Source: Serratia proteamaculans
GTDB lineage: Bacteria > Pseudomonadota > Gammaproteobacteria > Enterobacterales > Enterobacteriaceae
DNA length: 64,000 bases
Reading direction: 5' to 3'
Assembly: GCF_013337185.1 (NCBI RefSeq)
Contig: NZ_SWDE01000001.1
Span: forward strand, 1,860,001-1,924,000
Within the stretch, counting starts at the first letter, position 1, and every line of letters begins with the position of its first letter. Shown here piece after piece: positions 1-9,163 of this stretch. The notes under the pieces were generated by a model. The model was not told where the DNA came from. It made no database searches and saw nothing but the letters and a program-made list of their open reading frames with translations. The position numbers and the translations under genes were made by a program.

Positions 1-692
1 GTACACAGCGAATGGGTGATCCCTTCCAGCGCATCGGAAATGCAGTGGGTGAAATCGTACATCGGATAGATGCACCATTTGTTGCCGGTCTGGTGGTGTT
101 CAGCAAATTTGATACGGTACAGCACCGGATCGCGCATCACGATAAACGACGAAGCCATGTCAATCTTGGCACGCAGACAAGCGGTACCTTCGGCGAATTC
201 ACCGTTACGCATTTTTTCAAACAGCGCCAGGTTCTCTTCCACACTGCGGCCACGGTACGGGCTGTCTTTACCCGGCGCAGTCAGGCTGCCGCGATATTCA
301 CGGATTTGCTCAGGCGACAGTTCGTCGACGTAAGCCAGGCCCTTGCTGATCAGCTCCACCGCATAGTTGTGCAGTTGATCGAAGTAATCCGAGGAGTAAC
401 GAACGTTGCCGCTCCACTCAAAGCCCAGCCACTCGACGTCATGTTTGATTGACTCAACAAACTCGATGTCTTCTTTCACCGGGTTGGTGTCATCAAAACG
501 CAGGTTGCATTGGCCCTGATAATCGCGAGCGATGCCGAAATTCAGGCAGATGGATTTCGCATGGCCGATATGCAGATAGCCATTTGGCTCCGGCGGGAAA
601 CGGGTATGGACTGACGTGTGTTTCCCGGACGCCAGATCTTCATCAACGATCTGACGGATAAAATTGGTTGGGCGGGCTTCAGCCTCACTCAT
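1..692 (-). CDS. glnS: Glutaminyl-tRNA synthetase, N-terminal part (cut by window edge)
   Basis: Class I synthetase that charges tRNA-Gln with glutamine in the cytoplasm. About 230 N-terminal residues are present; the rest lies beyond position 1. The class I HIGH motif is visible at residues 41-44 (context [10 protein letters not shown]), followed by the GlnRS-typical RFDDTNP segment. The ATG at 692 is preceded by a GAGGAA ribosome site. It lies downstream of nagE on the same strand but behind the nagE terminator, so it probably has its own promoter in 693-837. Three tRNA-Gln genes lie about 10 kb away. Identity is secure by near-identity to the E. coli protein as I recall it. Confidence 0.97.
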   Translation of the reverse strand, partial: MSEAEARPTNFIRQIVDEDLASGKHTSVHTRFPPEPNGYLHIGHAKSICLNFGIARDYQGQCNLRFDDTNPVKEDIEFVESIKHDVEWLGFEWSGNVRYSSDYFDQLHNYAVELISKGLAYVDELSPEQIREYRGSLTAPGKDSPYRGRSVEENLALFEKMRNGEFAEGTACLRAKIDMASSFIVMRDPVLYRIKFAEHHQTGNKWCIYPMYDFTHCISDALEGITHSLC

Positions 693-837
693 TTCACTAT
701 TCCTCAATGCAAAGCGCTACTCATAACCGCCTATGTTCCAACAAGCCACGTCCGGAAACAACCGTTTGTTTCACGAAAAATGCGGAGCATTGCACCACAA
801 CAGGTCAAGGCGCTATTACGGGACAACCGCTGCCCAT

Positions 838-869
838 AAAAAAGCGGGAAGAGATTGCTCTCTTCCCGC
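838..869 (-). terminator. Rho-independent terminator of nagE
   Basis: Read on the minus strand, a perfect 10-bp stem (GCGGGAAGAG with CTCTTCCCGC, 6-nt loop) is followed by six T. It lies 65 bp past the nagE stop and separates nagE from glnS. Confidence 0.9.
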
Positions 870-933
870 CAAAGGTAGGGTGCGTTCCGTCATGACTCGT
901 TAAACACCCTGGGTACTACTCAGGTAAAACGGT

Positions 934-2880
934 TTATTTCTGGATCTCGAACAGTTTGGTCTGGCCGGCTACCACAGAACCGGTCGCCAGCGCCGTCAGG
1001 CCGGCGTAATCGTCAGAGTTGCTGACCACTACCGGGCTGATCATCGAGCGGGCATTGGCGTTCAGGAACTCCAGATCCAATTCAAGGATTGGCTGGCCGG
1101 CTTTCACCTCAGCACCCTCTTCAACCAGACGTTTGAAGCCCTGACCGTTCAATGCCACGGTGTCGATCCCCATGTGCACCACAATCTCCGCACCCTTGTC
1201 GGTTTCCAGACAGAAAGCGTGGTTGGTGTTGAAGATTTTCACGATGGTGCCATCTGCCGGAGCAACTACGATTTTGTCGGTCGGGCGAATCGCCAGGCCG
1301 TCGCCTACCGCTTTGCTGGCAAAGGCTTCGTCAGGAACCTGATCCAGGGCCACGACTTCACCGGTCACCGGAGCCACCAGCGACTCGAAGGCCACCTTCG
1401 GCGCATTAGGCACGGCCTGCGATTTAACGGTATTCACGCCAGGAGCCGGCGCCACTTCTGCCGCAGGCACTGGGCCGGTAGCAATCACCGCACGCATGCC
1501 GTCAGCAATGGCTTCGGCTTTGGAACCCACGATAACCTGAACGGTTTGTTTGTTCAGTTTCACTACGCCGGAAGCACCCAGGCGCTTACAGCTGGCATCC
1601 AGCACTTTGGAAGAATCTTTAACGGTCAGACGCAAACGGGTGATACAGGCATCAATGCCGGTCAGGTTGTCAGAACCGCCGATGGCACCAATATAGCTGC
1701 GAGACAGTGCACGCAGGCCTTCATCGGTATTGCTGTTGGCTTCCGGTGCGACGACATCGTCAGACGCATCTTCACGACCCGGAGTTTTCAGGTTGAACGC
1801 ACGGATAATGATAGAGAACAGGACGAAGTACACCGCGAAGGCAACCAGGCCCATCAGAACAAGCATCCAGACGTTCTTGCTGGCAGCTGGCAAGTTGTAC
1901 ATCAACACATAGTCGATGGCACCTGCAGAGAAGGAGAACCCGGCGTGAATGCCCAGCAAGGTGGCTACAAACAGGCTGATACCGGTCAAAATGGCATGGA
2001 CCAGATACAGCAGCGGAGCCAGGAACATGAACAGGAATTCAAGCGGCTCGGTCACACCGGTCAGGAATGCGGTCAGTGCAACGGACAGCAGCATACCGCC
2101 AACCATTGGGCGACGTTCTTTCGGCGCAGCGAAATACATCGCCAGTGCCGCACCCGGCAAACCGAACATCATGATCGGGAAGAAACCGGACATGAACATC
2201 CCGGCAGTGCCGTCACCCGCATAGAAGCGGTTGATGTCGCCGTGGAAGATGGTACCGGCAGCGTTGGTAAACTCACCAATCTGGAACCAGGCAATGGTGT
2301 TCAGAACCTGATGCAGGCCGGTTGGGATCAGCAGACGGTTAACGAAGCCGAAAATGCCGGAACCGATAGCGCCCATCGAAACAATCCATTCACCGCCTGC
2401 GTGGATCGCATTTTGTACCGGTGGCCAGATATAACCAAAGATGGCAGCAAGGATTAAACAGAAAAAGCCGGTAGCGATTGGAACGAAACGCTTACCGCCG
2501 AAGAAGGAGAGGAACTCGGGCAGCTTGATGCCGGACCAGCGGTTATAGACCGCACCGCCCACCAGGCCGGTAATGATACCCGCCAGCACACCCATATTGA
2601 TCGCCGGGTTAATGGTGACCATCGCCTTGGTCAGAATGAAGTAACCCACCGCGCCCGCCAATGCGGCTGAACCGGCATTGTCTTTCGACCAGGTTGCCGC
2701 CACACCGATAGCAAAGATTAACGCCAGGTTATCGAAGATTGATCCACCGGCCTGTGCGATGAATGAAATATTCAGTAAGTCAGGCTGGCCGAAGCGTAGC
2801 AAAAGCGCCGCCACGGGCAGTACTGCGATTGGCAGTTGCAACGACCTGCCCAATCTTTGGAAAAAGCCGAGTATGTTCAC
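934..2880 (-). CDS. nagE: PTS system N-acetylglucosamine-specific EIICBA component
   Basis: Inner-membrane transporter that takes up N-acetylglucosamine and phosphorylates it to GlcNAc-6-phosphate. At 648 residues it is the full EIIC-EIIB-EIIA fusion. The hydrophobic EIIC occupies roughly residues 1-360. EIIB carries the phosphorylated cysteine C412 in GIDACITRLRL. EIIA carries its phospho-histidine H569 in VVHMGIDT. It is divergent from nagBACD and shares a control region with NagC-like and CRP sites, so it should be induced by GlcNAc-6-P and sensitive to catabolite control. Its product feeds NagA and NagB. Confidence 0.97.
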   Translation of the reverse strand: MNILGFFQRLGRSLQLPIAVLPVAALLLRFGQPDLLNISFIAQAGGSIFDNLALIFAIGVAATWSKDNAGSAALAGAVGYFILTKAMVTINPAINMGVLAGIITGLVGGAVYNRWSGIKLPEFLSFFGGKRFVPIATGFFCLILAAIFGYIWPPVQNAIHAGGEWIVSMGAIGSGIFGFVNRLLIPTGLHQVLNTIAWFQIGEFTNAAGTIFHGDINRFYAGDGTAGMFMSGFFPIMMFGLPGAALAMYFAAPKERRPMVGGMLLSVALTAFLTGVTEPLEFLFMFLAPLLYLVHAILTGISLFVATLLGIHAGFSFSAGAIDYVLMYNLPAASKNVWMLVLMGLVAFAVYFVLFSIIIRAFNLKTPGREDASDDVVAPEANSNTDEGLRALSRSYIGAIGGSDNLTGIDACITRLRLTVKDSSKVLDASCKRLGASGVVKLNKQTVQVIVGSKAEAIADGMRAVIATGPVPAAEVAPAPGVNTVKSQAVPNAPKVAFESLVAPVTGEVVALDQVPDEAFASKAVGDGLAIRPTDKIVVAPADGTIVKIFNTNHAFCLETDKGAEIVVHMGIDTVALNGQGFKRLVEEGAEVKAGQPILELDLEFLNANARSMISPVVVSNSDDYAGLTALATGSVVAGQTKLFEIQK

Positions 2881-2990
2881 CTTAATATTCCCCCTAATGC
2901 CCTTTTATGAGCTTTATCATATTTTACGCAAGCGCCATCACACACTGCGATTAACTCTGGACGAACGACAACACGTGGAGTGTAAAAAAA

Positions 2991-3011
2991 TTATTTCGTA
3001 TCGCAAATTAA
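2991..3011. promoter_or_regulatory. NagC operator, nagE-proximal
   Basis: Imperfect palindrome TTATTT-N9-AAATTAA matches the TTATTT...AAATAA pattern of NagC boxes. It lies 111 bp upstream of the nagE start. Confidence 0.7.
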
Positions 3012-3023
3012 AACCTCCTTTTT

Positions 3024-3039
3024 TGTGATTTACATCACC
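3024..3039. promoter_or_regulatory. CRP-cAMP binding site
   Basis: TGTGATTTACATCACC matches the CRP consensus TGTGA-N6-TCACA in nine of ten informative bases. It lies between the two NagC boxes, as in the E. coli nag region, and would activate both divergent promoters. Confidence 0.85.
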
Positions 3040-3084
3040 AAAAAGCAGTCTTAAGCTGCCACATTGCTAGCCATCACACAAAAC

Positions 3085-3105
3085 TTATTTTATCATTAAA
3101 AAAAT
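3085..3105. promoter_or_regulatory. NagC operator, nagB-proximal
   Basis: TTATTT followed by TATCATT and an A-rich right half fits the NagC box. Its centre is 94 bp from the first box, suited to looping. Confidence 0.65.
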
Positions 3106-3214
3106 CATTGAACCTGAGACATCACGTGAGAATCATAAAGCTGAGTTAGGCTTAAGACTCTCGTTCAGGCTCGAACCAGTATAGCTTTAGTTTACTTACC
3201 CCAAGAGGTGTTAG

Positions 3215-4015
3215 ATGAGACTTATCCCACTGAAAGATACTGCACAAGTCGGCAAATGGGCCGCTCGCCATATCGTCCAGCGCATCAACGCATTCAAGCC
3301 TACTGCGGAGCGTCCGTTTGTGCTCGGCCTGCCTACCGGCGGAACCCCACTGGAAGCCTACAAACATCTGATTGCGATGCACAAAGCAGGTGAAGTAAGC
3401 TTTAAGCATGTGGTGACTTTCAACATGGACGAATACGTTGGCCTGCCGCAGGAACACCCGGAAAGCTATCATACCTTCATGTACCGTAATTTCTTTGATC
3501 ACGTTGATATCCCAAGTGAAAATATCAACCTGCTGAATGGTAATGCGCCGGACGTTGACGCCGAGTGCCGCCAGTACGAAGCGAAAATCAAATCTTACGG
3601 CAAGATCAACCTGTTCATGGGTGGCGTTGGCATCGACGGTCATATCGCGTTTAACGAACCGGCTTCATCGCTGGCATCCCGTACTCGCATCAAAACCCTG
3701 ACCGAAGATACCCGCATCGCCAACTCCCGCTTCTTCGGCGGTGATGTCAGCCTGGTGCCTAAATTTGCCCTGACCGTGGGCGTGGGCACGCTGCTTGATG
3801 CAGAAGAAGTGATGATTCTGGTGACCGGCCATGCCAAGGCACAGGCGCTGGAAGCCGCAGTGGAAGGCAATATCAACCACATGTGGACCATCAGTTGCCT
3901 GCAGTTGCATGCCAAGGCCGTTGTGGTGTGCGATGAGCCATCCACCATGGAACTGAAAGTCAAAACCGTTAAATATTTCCGCGAGTTAGAAGCGGAAAGC
4001 GTTAAGAGTCTTTAA
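3215..4015 (+). CDS. nagB: Glucosamine-6-phosphate deaminase
   Basis: Converts glucosamine-6-phosphate to fructose-6-phosphate and ammonia, the step that brings amino sugars into glycolysis. The 266 residues match the usual family length. The family segment [13 protein letters not shown] is present, as is FNMDEYVGL near residue 70. It is first in nagB-nagA-nagC-nagD. The ATG at 3215 has AGAGGTG upstream; an overlapping ATG-initiated frame at 3208 is not the gene. Expected to be repressed by NagC and activated by CRP. Confidence 0.97.
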   Translation: MRLIPLKDTAQVGKWAARHIVQRINAFKPTAERPFVLGLPTGGTPLEAYKHLIAMHKAGEVSFKHVVTFNMDEYVGLPQEHPESYHTFMYRNFFDHVDIPSENINLLNGNAPDVDAECRQYEAKIKSYGKINLFMGGVGIDGHIAFNEPASSLASRTRIKTLTEDTRIANSRFFGGDVSLVPKFALTVGVGTLLDAEEVMILVTGHAKAQALEAAVEGNINHMWTISCLQLHAKAVVVCDEPSTMELKVKTVKYFRELEAESVKSL

Positions 4016-4033
4016 TTCTTGCAGGGGGCTACG

Positions 4034-5173
4034 ATGTTCGCTTTAACCCACGGCCGTATTTATACCGGCCACGACGTACTTGACGACCACGCAGTTATTA
4101 TCGCTGATGGGCTGATTGAACGAGTCTGCCCGCTGGCTGAACTGCCGGCCGGCATTGAAACGCGCGATCTGGGTGGCGCTATCCTGGCCCCCGGTTTGAT
4201 CGACGTGCAGCTTAACGGCTGTGGCGGCGTGCAATTTAATGACTCGCTGGAGGCCATTTCGGAACAGACGCTGGAAATTATGCAGCGTGCCAACGAAAAA
4301 TCCGGCTGTACCAGCTATCTGCCAACGCTGATCACCAGCAGCGACGAATTTATGAAGCACAGCATCGAAGTGATGCGCGCTTATCTGAAAAAGCACCCCA
4401 ATCAGGCGCTTGGCCTGCATCTGGAAGGGCCGTACCTTAGCCCGCTCAAAAAAGGCACTCATAACCCGGCGTTTATCCGCAAACCAACCAGCGAGATGAT
4501 CGACTATCTGTGCGCCAATGCCGATGTGATCACCAAAGTCACGCTGGCGCCGGAAATGGTGGAGCCGCACTTTATCAAGCAATTGACGGAAGCCGGCATT
4601 GTGGTGTCCGCCGGTCACTCGAATGCCACCTACGATCAGGCCCGTATCGGTTTTGCCGCCGGTATCACCTTCGCCACTCACCTGTATAACGCCATGCCGT
4701 ATATCACCGGGCGTGAACCAGGCCTGATGGGGGCGATTTTCGACACGCCTGAGGTCTACACCGGCATTATCGCCGACGGCCATCACGTGGCCTGGGCGAG
4801 TATCCGTAACGCCAAGCGCATGAAAGGTGATAAATTGGTGCTGGTCACCGACGCCACCGCGCCGGCAGGTGCCGATATCGACCAATTTATTTTTGCCGGT
4901 AAAACAATATACTATCGTGATGGGCTGTGCGTGGACGAAAACGGCACCCTGAGCGGCTCAGCGCTGACCATGATTGACGCGTTAAAAAATAGCGTTGAGC
5001 ACGTCGGTATTGCATTGGACGAAGCCCTGCGCATGGCGACGCTGTATCCGGCGCGCGCTATCGGCGTGGACCACCGTTTAGGCACTATCGAGCCGGGTAA
5101 AGTGGCGAACCTGACGGCCTTTACCCGTGATTTTAAAGTCACCAAAACGCTCGTTAACGGTAACGAGGTTTAA
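4034..5173 (+). CDS. nagA: N-acetylglucosamine-6-phosphate deacetylase
   Basis: Removes acetate from GlcNAc-6-P delivered by NagE, giving the NagB substrate. Amidohydrolase-superfamily metal-site segments are visible: [32 protein letters not shown] and the catalytic TDATAPAG. Starting at ATG 4034 (MFALTHGR) gives 379 residues and places AGGGGG (4023-4028) at correct spacing; an upstream in-frame start at 4019 would overlap that site. It lies 18 bp after nagB, so the two are cotranscribed. Lowering GlcNAc-6-P also restores NagC repression. Confidence 0.97.
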   Translation: MFALTHGRIYTGHDVLDDHAVIIADGLIERVCPLAELPAGIETRDLGGAILAPGLIDVQLNGCGGVQFNDSLEAISEQTLEIMQRANEKSGCTSYLPTLITSSDEFMKHSIEVMRAYLKKHPNQALGLHLEGPYLSPLKKGTHNPAFIRKPTSEMIDYLCANADVITKVTLAPEMVEPHFIKQLTEAGIVVSAGHSNATYDQARIGFAAGITFATHLYNAMPYITGREPGLMGAIFDTPEVYTGIIADGHHVAWASIRNAKRMKGDKLVLVTDATAPAGADIDQFIFAGKTIYYRDGLCVDENGTLSGSALTMIDALKNSVEHVGIALDEALRMATLYPARAIGVDHRLGTIEPGKVANLTAFTRDFKVTKTLVNGNEV

Positions 5174-5200
5174 TTTAATGAACAGCGAGTAAAATTATTG

Positions 5201-6421
5201 ATGAGTACTGGCGGACAGGCACAGATAGGGAACGTTGACTTAGTCAAGCAACTCAACGGCGCAGCGGTTTACCGCCTGATCGACCAGCAAGGTCCGATTT
5301 CGCGCATTCAAATAGCCGAACTGAGCCAGCTAGCGCCCGCCAGCGTCACTAAAATTACTCGCCAGCTGTTGGAGCGCGGGCTGATCAAAGAAGTCGATCA
5401 GCAAGCCTCCACCGGCGGCCGCCGCGCCATTTCCATTGTCTCCGAAACCCGGCATTTCCACACCGTGGCCGTGCGCCTCGGTCGTCACGACGCTACCATC
5501 ACCCTGTACGACATGAGCGGAAAATCGCTCGGTGAAGAACACTACCCGCTGCCGGAACGCACCCAGGAGACACTGGAAAATGCGCTGTTTATCGCCATTG
5601 CCCAGTTTATCGAAAACTACCAGCGCAAGCTGCGTGAGCTGATCGCCATCGCGGTGATCCTGCCTGGCCTGGTTGACCCAGCGCTGGGCGTGGTGCGTTA
5701 CATGCCGCACATCAGCGTCAACAACTGGGCGCTGGTCGATAACCTGCAGCAACGTTTTAACGTCACCAGCTTTGTTGGCCACGACATCCGCAGCCTGGCA
5801 TTGGCAGAGCATTACTTTGGCGCCACGCGCGACTGCGAAGACTCTATTCTGGTGCGCCTGCACCGTGGCACCGGCGCTGGCATTATCGTCAACGGCCAGA
5901 TATTCCTGGGCAACAACGGCAACGTCGGTGAGATTGGCCATATTCAAATTGATCCATTGGGCGAACGCTGCCACTGCGGCAACTTCGGCTGTCTGGAAAC
6001 CGTCGCCGCCAACGCCGCGATTGAACATCGTGTACGCCACTTACTGACCCAGGGTTACCCCAGCAAACTGACTCTCGACGATTGCAACATCGCTGCCATC
6101 TGCAAGGCCGCCAACCGCGGTGACCTGCTGGCCAGCGAAGTGATCGAACACGTCGGTCGCTACCTCGGCAAAGCCGTGGCTATCGCCATCAACCTGTTTA
6201 ATCCGCAGAAAGTGGTGATCGCCGGTGAAATTACCGAGGCGGAAAAAGTGCTGCTGCCGGCGATCCAAAGCTGCATCAATACTCAGGTGCTGAAAGACTT
6301 CCGCAAAAATCTGCCGGTGGTCACCTCCGAACTCAATCATCGCTCGGCGATCGGCGCATTTGCCCTGGCCAAGCGGGCGATGCTCAACGGCGTGCTATTG
6401 CAGCGATTGCTGGAAAGCTGA
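5201..6421 (+). CDS. nagC: NagC transcriptional repressor of amino-sugar genes
   Basis: ROK-family repressor whose inducer is GlcNAc-6-P. An N-terminal helix-turn-helix lies within about residues 15-70 (ISRIQIAELSQLAPASVTK). A ROK sugar-binding domain follows with the zinc motif CHCGNFGCLE and GHDIRSLALAEHYFG. The ATG at 5201 (MSTGGQAQIG) matches the E. coli N-terminus in position; a TTG directly before it is the only longer alternative. It lies 27 bp after nagA in the operon it represses, and probably also acts on the NagC-like boxes at nagE/nagB and upstream of chiC. Confidence 0.96.
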   Translation: MSTGGQAQIGNVDLVKQLNGAAVYRLIDQQGPISRIQIAELSQLAPASVTKITRQLLERGLIKEVDQQASTGGRRAISIVSETRHFHTVAVRLGRHDATITLYDMSGKSLGEEHYPLPERTQETLENALFIAIAQFIENYQRKLRELIAIAVILPGLVDPALGVVRYMPHISVNNWALVDNLQQRFNVTSFVGHDIRSLALAEHYFGATRDCEDSILVRLHRGTGAGIIVNGQIFLGNNGNVGEIGHIQIDPLGERCHCGNFGCLETVAANAAIEHRVRHLLTQGYPSKLTLDDCNIAAICKAANRGDLLASEVIEHVGRYLGKAVAIAINLFNPQKVVIAGEITEAEKVLLPAIQSCINTQVLKDFRKNLPVVTSELNHRSAIGAFALAKRAMLNGVLLQRLLES

Positions 6422-6488
6422 TCCGTCGCTTCAGGCAGGTGTGCTATCTTCGCGTTTTGCCTGCCGCCAATCATGAGAAACAGCAACA

Positions 6489-7241
6489 ATGACAATCAAG
6501 AACGTTATATGTGATATCGACGGCGTGCTGCTGCATGACAACACGCCAGTTCCCGGTGCCGACCTTTTCCTGGCACGCATTCAGGAACAGGGCATGCCGC
6601 TGGTCGTGCTGACCAACTATCCGTCGCAGACCGCGCAGGATCTGGCGAACCGCTTCGCCGCCGCCGGGCTGGAAGTGCCGGAAAGCGCGTTTTATACCTC
6701 AGCCATGGCCACCGCCGATTTCCTGCGCCGTCAGGAAGGCAAAAAAGCCTATGTGGTCGGTGAAGGCGCGCTAATTCATGAACTGTATAAAGCCGGTTTC
6801 ACCATTACCGACATCAATCCTGACTTCGTGATCGTCGGCGAAACCCGCTCCTACAACTGGGACATGATGCACAAGGCCGCCTACTTCGTGAATAACGGCG
6901 CGCGCTTTATTGCCACCAACCCGGATACCCACGGCCATGGTTTTGTGCCGGCCTGCGGTGCGCTGTGCGCCCCCATCGAGAAAATCACCGGCCGCAAACC
7001 GTTTTACGTTGGCAAGCCAAGCCCGTGGATCATCCGTGCCGCACTGAACAAGATGCAGGGGCATTCGGAAGAAACGGTGATCGTCGGTGACAACCTGCGC
7101 ACCGATATCCTGGCGGGCTTCCAGGCCGGTCTGGAAACCGTCTTGGTGCTGTCCGGCATCTCTACGCTGAACGATGTCGAAACCATGCCGTTCCGCCCGA
7201 GCTATATCTTCCCGTCCGTCGCCGATATCAATATTTTTTAA
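6489..7241 (+). CDS. nagD: NagD HAD-family nucleotide phosphatase
   Basis: HAD-superfamily phosphatase; the E. coli protein prefers UMP and other ribonucleoside monophosphates. Motif I is CDIDGVLLHD at about residues 8-17, motif II includes VVLTNYPSQT, and the late acidic motif is VIVGDNLRTDILAGFQAG. At 250 residues it has family length. It ends the nag operon, 67 bp after nagC, and a terminator hairpin follows at 7249. Its link to amino-sugar use is by operon position only. Confidence 0.95.
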   Translation: MTIKNVICDIDGVLLHDNTPVPGADLFLARIQEQGMPLVVLTNYPSQTAQDLANRFAAAGLEVPESAFYTSAMATADFLRRQEGKKAYVVGEGALIHELYKAGFTITDINPDFVIVGETRSYNWDMMHKAAYFVNNGARFIATNPDTHGHGFVPACGALCAPIEKITGRKPFYVGKPSPWIIRAALNKMQGHSEETVIVGDNLRTDILAGFQAGLETVLVLSGISTLNDVETMPFRPSYIFPSVADINIF

Positions 7242-7248
7242 TCACTGC

Positions 7249-7275
7249 GGTGGCCATTGCGGCCACCCTTTAATT
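7249..7275 (+). terminator. Terminator-like hairpin after nagD
   Basis: GGTGGCC-ATTGC-GGCCACC forms a perfect 7-bp stem followed by CTTTAATTT. The T-run is short, so termination may be partial and some transcription may read into chiC. Confidence 0.65.
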
Positions 7276-7293
7276 TAACCAGCTTGAATTAAA
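7269..7293. promoter_or_regulatory. NagC-like inverted repeat upstream of chiC
   Basis: The arms TTTAATT (7269-7275) and AATTAAA (7287-7293) are exact inverted repeats around an 11-bp spacer, similar in size and A/T pattern to the NagC boxes near nagE. It lies 127 bp before chiC. Assignment to NagC is inference. Confidence 0.45.
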
Positions 7294-7419
7294 TTTATTA
7301 TTGCCCAACAAAGGTTTCACTCCAGCCTCGTTAAAAAAGCGCACTCTATATTTACGCCCCGCCAATCACTGATATTGACGTCGTGCGGAAATAATCTTAC
7401 TTAAAATAACGAGGTTACC

Positions 7420-8874
7420 ATGAGCACCAATAATATTATCAATGCACCACTGGCAGATGACGCCGCTATCATGCCGGATATGGCCAATAAAAAAATCATG
7501 ATGGGTTTTTGGCACAACTGGGCCGCCGGTGCCAGTGACGGTTATCAGCAAGGCCAATTCGCCAATATGAATCTGACCGACATTCCGGCCGAATATAACG
7601 TGGTCGCCGTGGCCTTTATGAAAGGCGAAGGCATCCCCACCTTCAAGCCTTACAACCTGTCTGATGCCGAGTTCCGCCGTCAGGTTGGCGTGCTCAATAG
7701 CCAGGGCCGCGCAGTGCTGATTTCCCTGGGTGGCGCAGACGCGCATATCGAATTGAAAACCGGCGACGAAGACAAGCTGGCCAATGAGATTATCCGTCTG
7801 GTGGAAACTTACGGCTTCGATGGGTTGGATATCGATCTGGAACAAGCCGCCATTGGCGCAGCCAATAATAAAACCGTTCTGCCGGTCGCACTGAAAAAAG
7901 TAAAATCGCACTATGCCGCCGAAGGTAAAAACTTTATTGTCAGCATGGCGCCAGAATTCCCTTATTTACGCACCAACGGGACTTACCTGGATTATATTAC
8001 CGCGCTCGAAGGCTATTACGATTTTATCGCGCCACAATATTATAATCAGGGCGGTGATGGTATCTGGGTTGATGAAGCCAACGGCGGTAAAGGCGCCTGG
8101 ATCACCCAGAATAACGACGCCATGAAAGAAGACTTCCTGTATTACCTGACCGAAAGTCTGGTTACCGGCACCCGTGGCTATGCCAAAATCCCGGCAGCCA
8201 AATTCGTTATCGGTCTGCCAACCAACAATGACGCTGCCGCCACCGGCTATGTGGTCGACAAAATGGCGGTTTATAACGCCTTCGCACGTCTTGATGCCAA
8301 AGGTTTGTCGATCAAGGGCCTGATGACCTGGTCGGTAAACTGGGACAACGGCCGGAGCAAGGCCGGCGTGGCTTATAACTGGGAATTCAAAACTCGTTAT
8401 GCCGCGCTGATCCAGGGGGGGATCACGCCACCACCGGGAAAGCCTGATGCGCCAACCGCGCTGAATGCCACCGCGATCGCCGCAACGTCGTTGACGTTGA
8501 AATGGGCGGCTGCCAGCAGCGTCAATCCGGTGAGCCAATATACGGTTTACCGTAACGGTAGCGCTATCGGCCAGACCGGCGGCCTGTCGCTGCAAGACAG
8601 TGGCCTGACTCCGGCAACGCAATACAGCTACTTCGTTACCGCCACCGATAACCAGGGCAGTACCTCACTGCCGAGCAGCGCGCTGGCGGTGAAAACCGCA
8701 GACGGCGGCACACCTCCGGATCCGGGCACTGGCGAGTGGCAGAACAACCACAGCTATAAGGTCGGCGATGTGGTGACCTATAAAGGCAAGAAATACACCT
8801 GTCTTCAGGCACACACCTCTAACGCAGGCTGGACGCCGGATGCGGCCTTCACCCTGTGGCAGTTGACCGCCTGA
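7420..8874 (+). CDS. chiC: Endochitinase ChiC, family 18, with FnIII and chitin-binding domain
   Basis: Cleaves internal bonds of chitin outside the cell. The GH18 domain spans roughly residues 25-335; its DxxDxDxE signature DGLDIDLE is at 134-141 with catalytic E141. A fibronectin type III domain follows (about 345-425), then a C-terminal carbohydrate-binding module of family 5/12 with the aromatic pattern WQNNHSYKVGD...WTPDAAFTLWQL. No N-terminal signal peptide is visible, consistent with S. marcescens ChiC, which leaves the cell by a holin/endopeptidase route. It lies beside the nag operon, linking chitin hydrolysis to GlcNAc catabolism. Confidence 0.96.
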   Translation: MSTNNIINAPLADDAAIMPDMANKKIMMGFWHNWAAGASDGYQQGQFANMNLTDIPAEYNVVAVAFMKGEGIPTFKPYNLSDAEFRRQVGVLNSQGRAVLISLGGADAHIELKTGDEDKLANEIIRLVETYGFDGLDIDLEQAAIGAANNKTVLPVALKKVKSHYAAEGKNFIVSMAPEFPYLRTNGTYLDYITALEGYYDFIAPQYYNQGGDGIWVDEANGGKGAWITQNNDAMKEDFLYYLTESLVTGTRGYAKIPAAKFVIGLPTNNDAAATGYVVDKMAVYNAFARLDAKGLSIKGLMTWSVNWDNGRSKAGVAYNWEFKTRYAALIQGGITPPPGKPDAPTALNATAIAATSLTLKWAAASSVNPVSQYTVYRNGSAIGQTGGLSLQDSGLTPATQYSYFVTATDNQGSTSLPSSALAVKTADGGTPPDPGTGEWQNNHSYKVGDVVTYKGKKYTCLQAHTSNAGWTPDAAFTLWQLTA

Positions 8875-8883
8875 TAAGCGGCA

Positions 8884-8916
8884 ATGAGTTGCCGGAAAAA
8901 CTATCCGGCAACTCAT
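8884..8916 (+). terminator. Hairpin terminator of chiC
   Basis: Perfect 13-bp stem (ATGAGTTGCCGGA with TCCGGCAACTCAT, 7-nt loop) begins 9 bp after the chiC stop. It is followed by only a weak T-rich stretch. Confidence 0.75.
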
Positions 8917-9163
8917 CTATTTAGTAAAAAATTGCACATTCGTTAATTTTAGGCGTCATTAACTGAACATCCACTAATATTCGACCTACCCCAAACAACT
9001 ATTTTTCGGCGTAGCGCTAAAACGCTTGCATCCCCTGCCGCTTTTGACGCATTTTCATAAACACAACGCAGCAAAACCGCGCCATCACTGATGAGCCGAC
9101 CACGCTGCCTATAACAACCAAAACAACATCACAGTCTAAAAAAGTCGTTAGGAGAGTCGGTAT

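Larger units (their letters stand above)
2881..3214. promoter_or_regulatory. Divergent nagE / nagB control region
   Basis: This 334-bp A+T-rich spacer has no gene of its own. It holds two NagC-like boxes (2991-3011 and 3085-3105) and a CRP site (3024-3039), listed separately. The 94-bp centre-to-centre distance of the boxes is about nine helical turns. In E. coli NagC represses both promoters by looping between two such operators. A plausible nagB ribosome site, AGAGGTG, lies at 3205-3211. Confidence 0.8.

Noticed and set aside
1174-2457. 427-codon open frame on the plus strand
   Set aside because: It is antisense to nagE, His/Arg/Gln-rich in a way typical of shadow frames in G+C-rich genes, and has no family resemblance.
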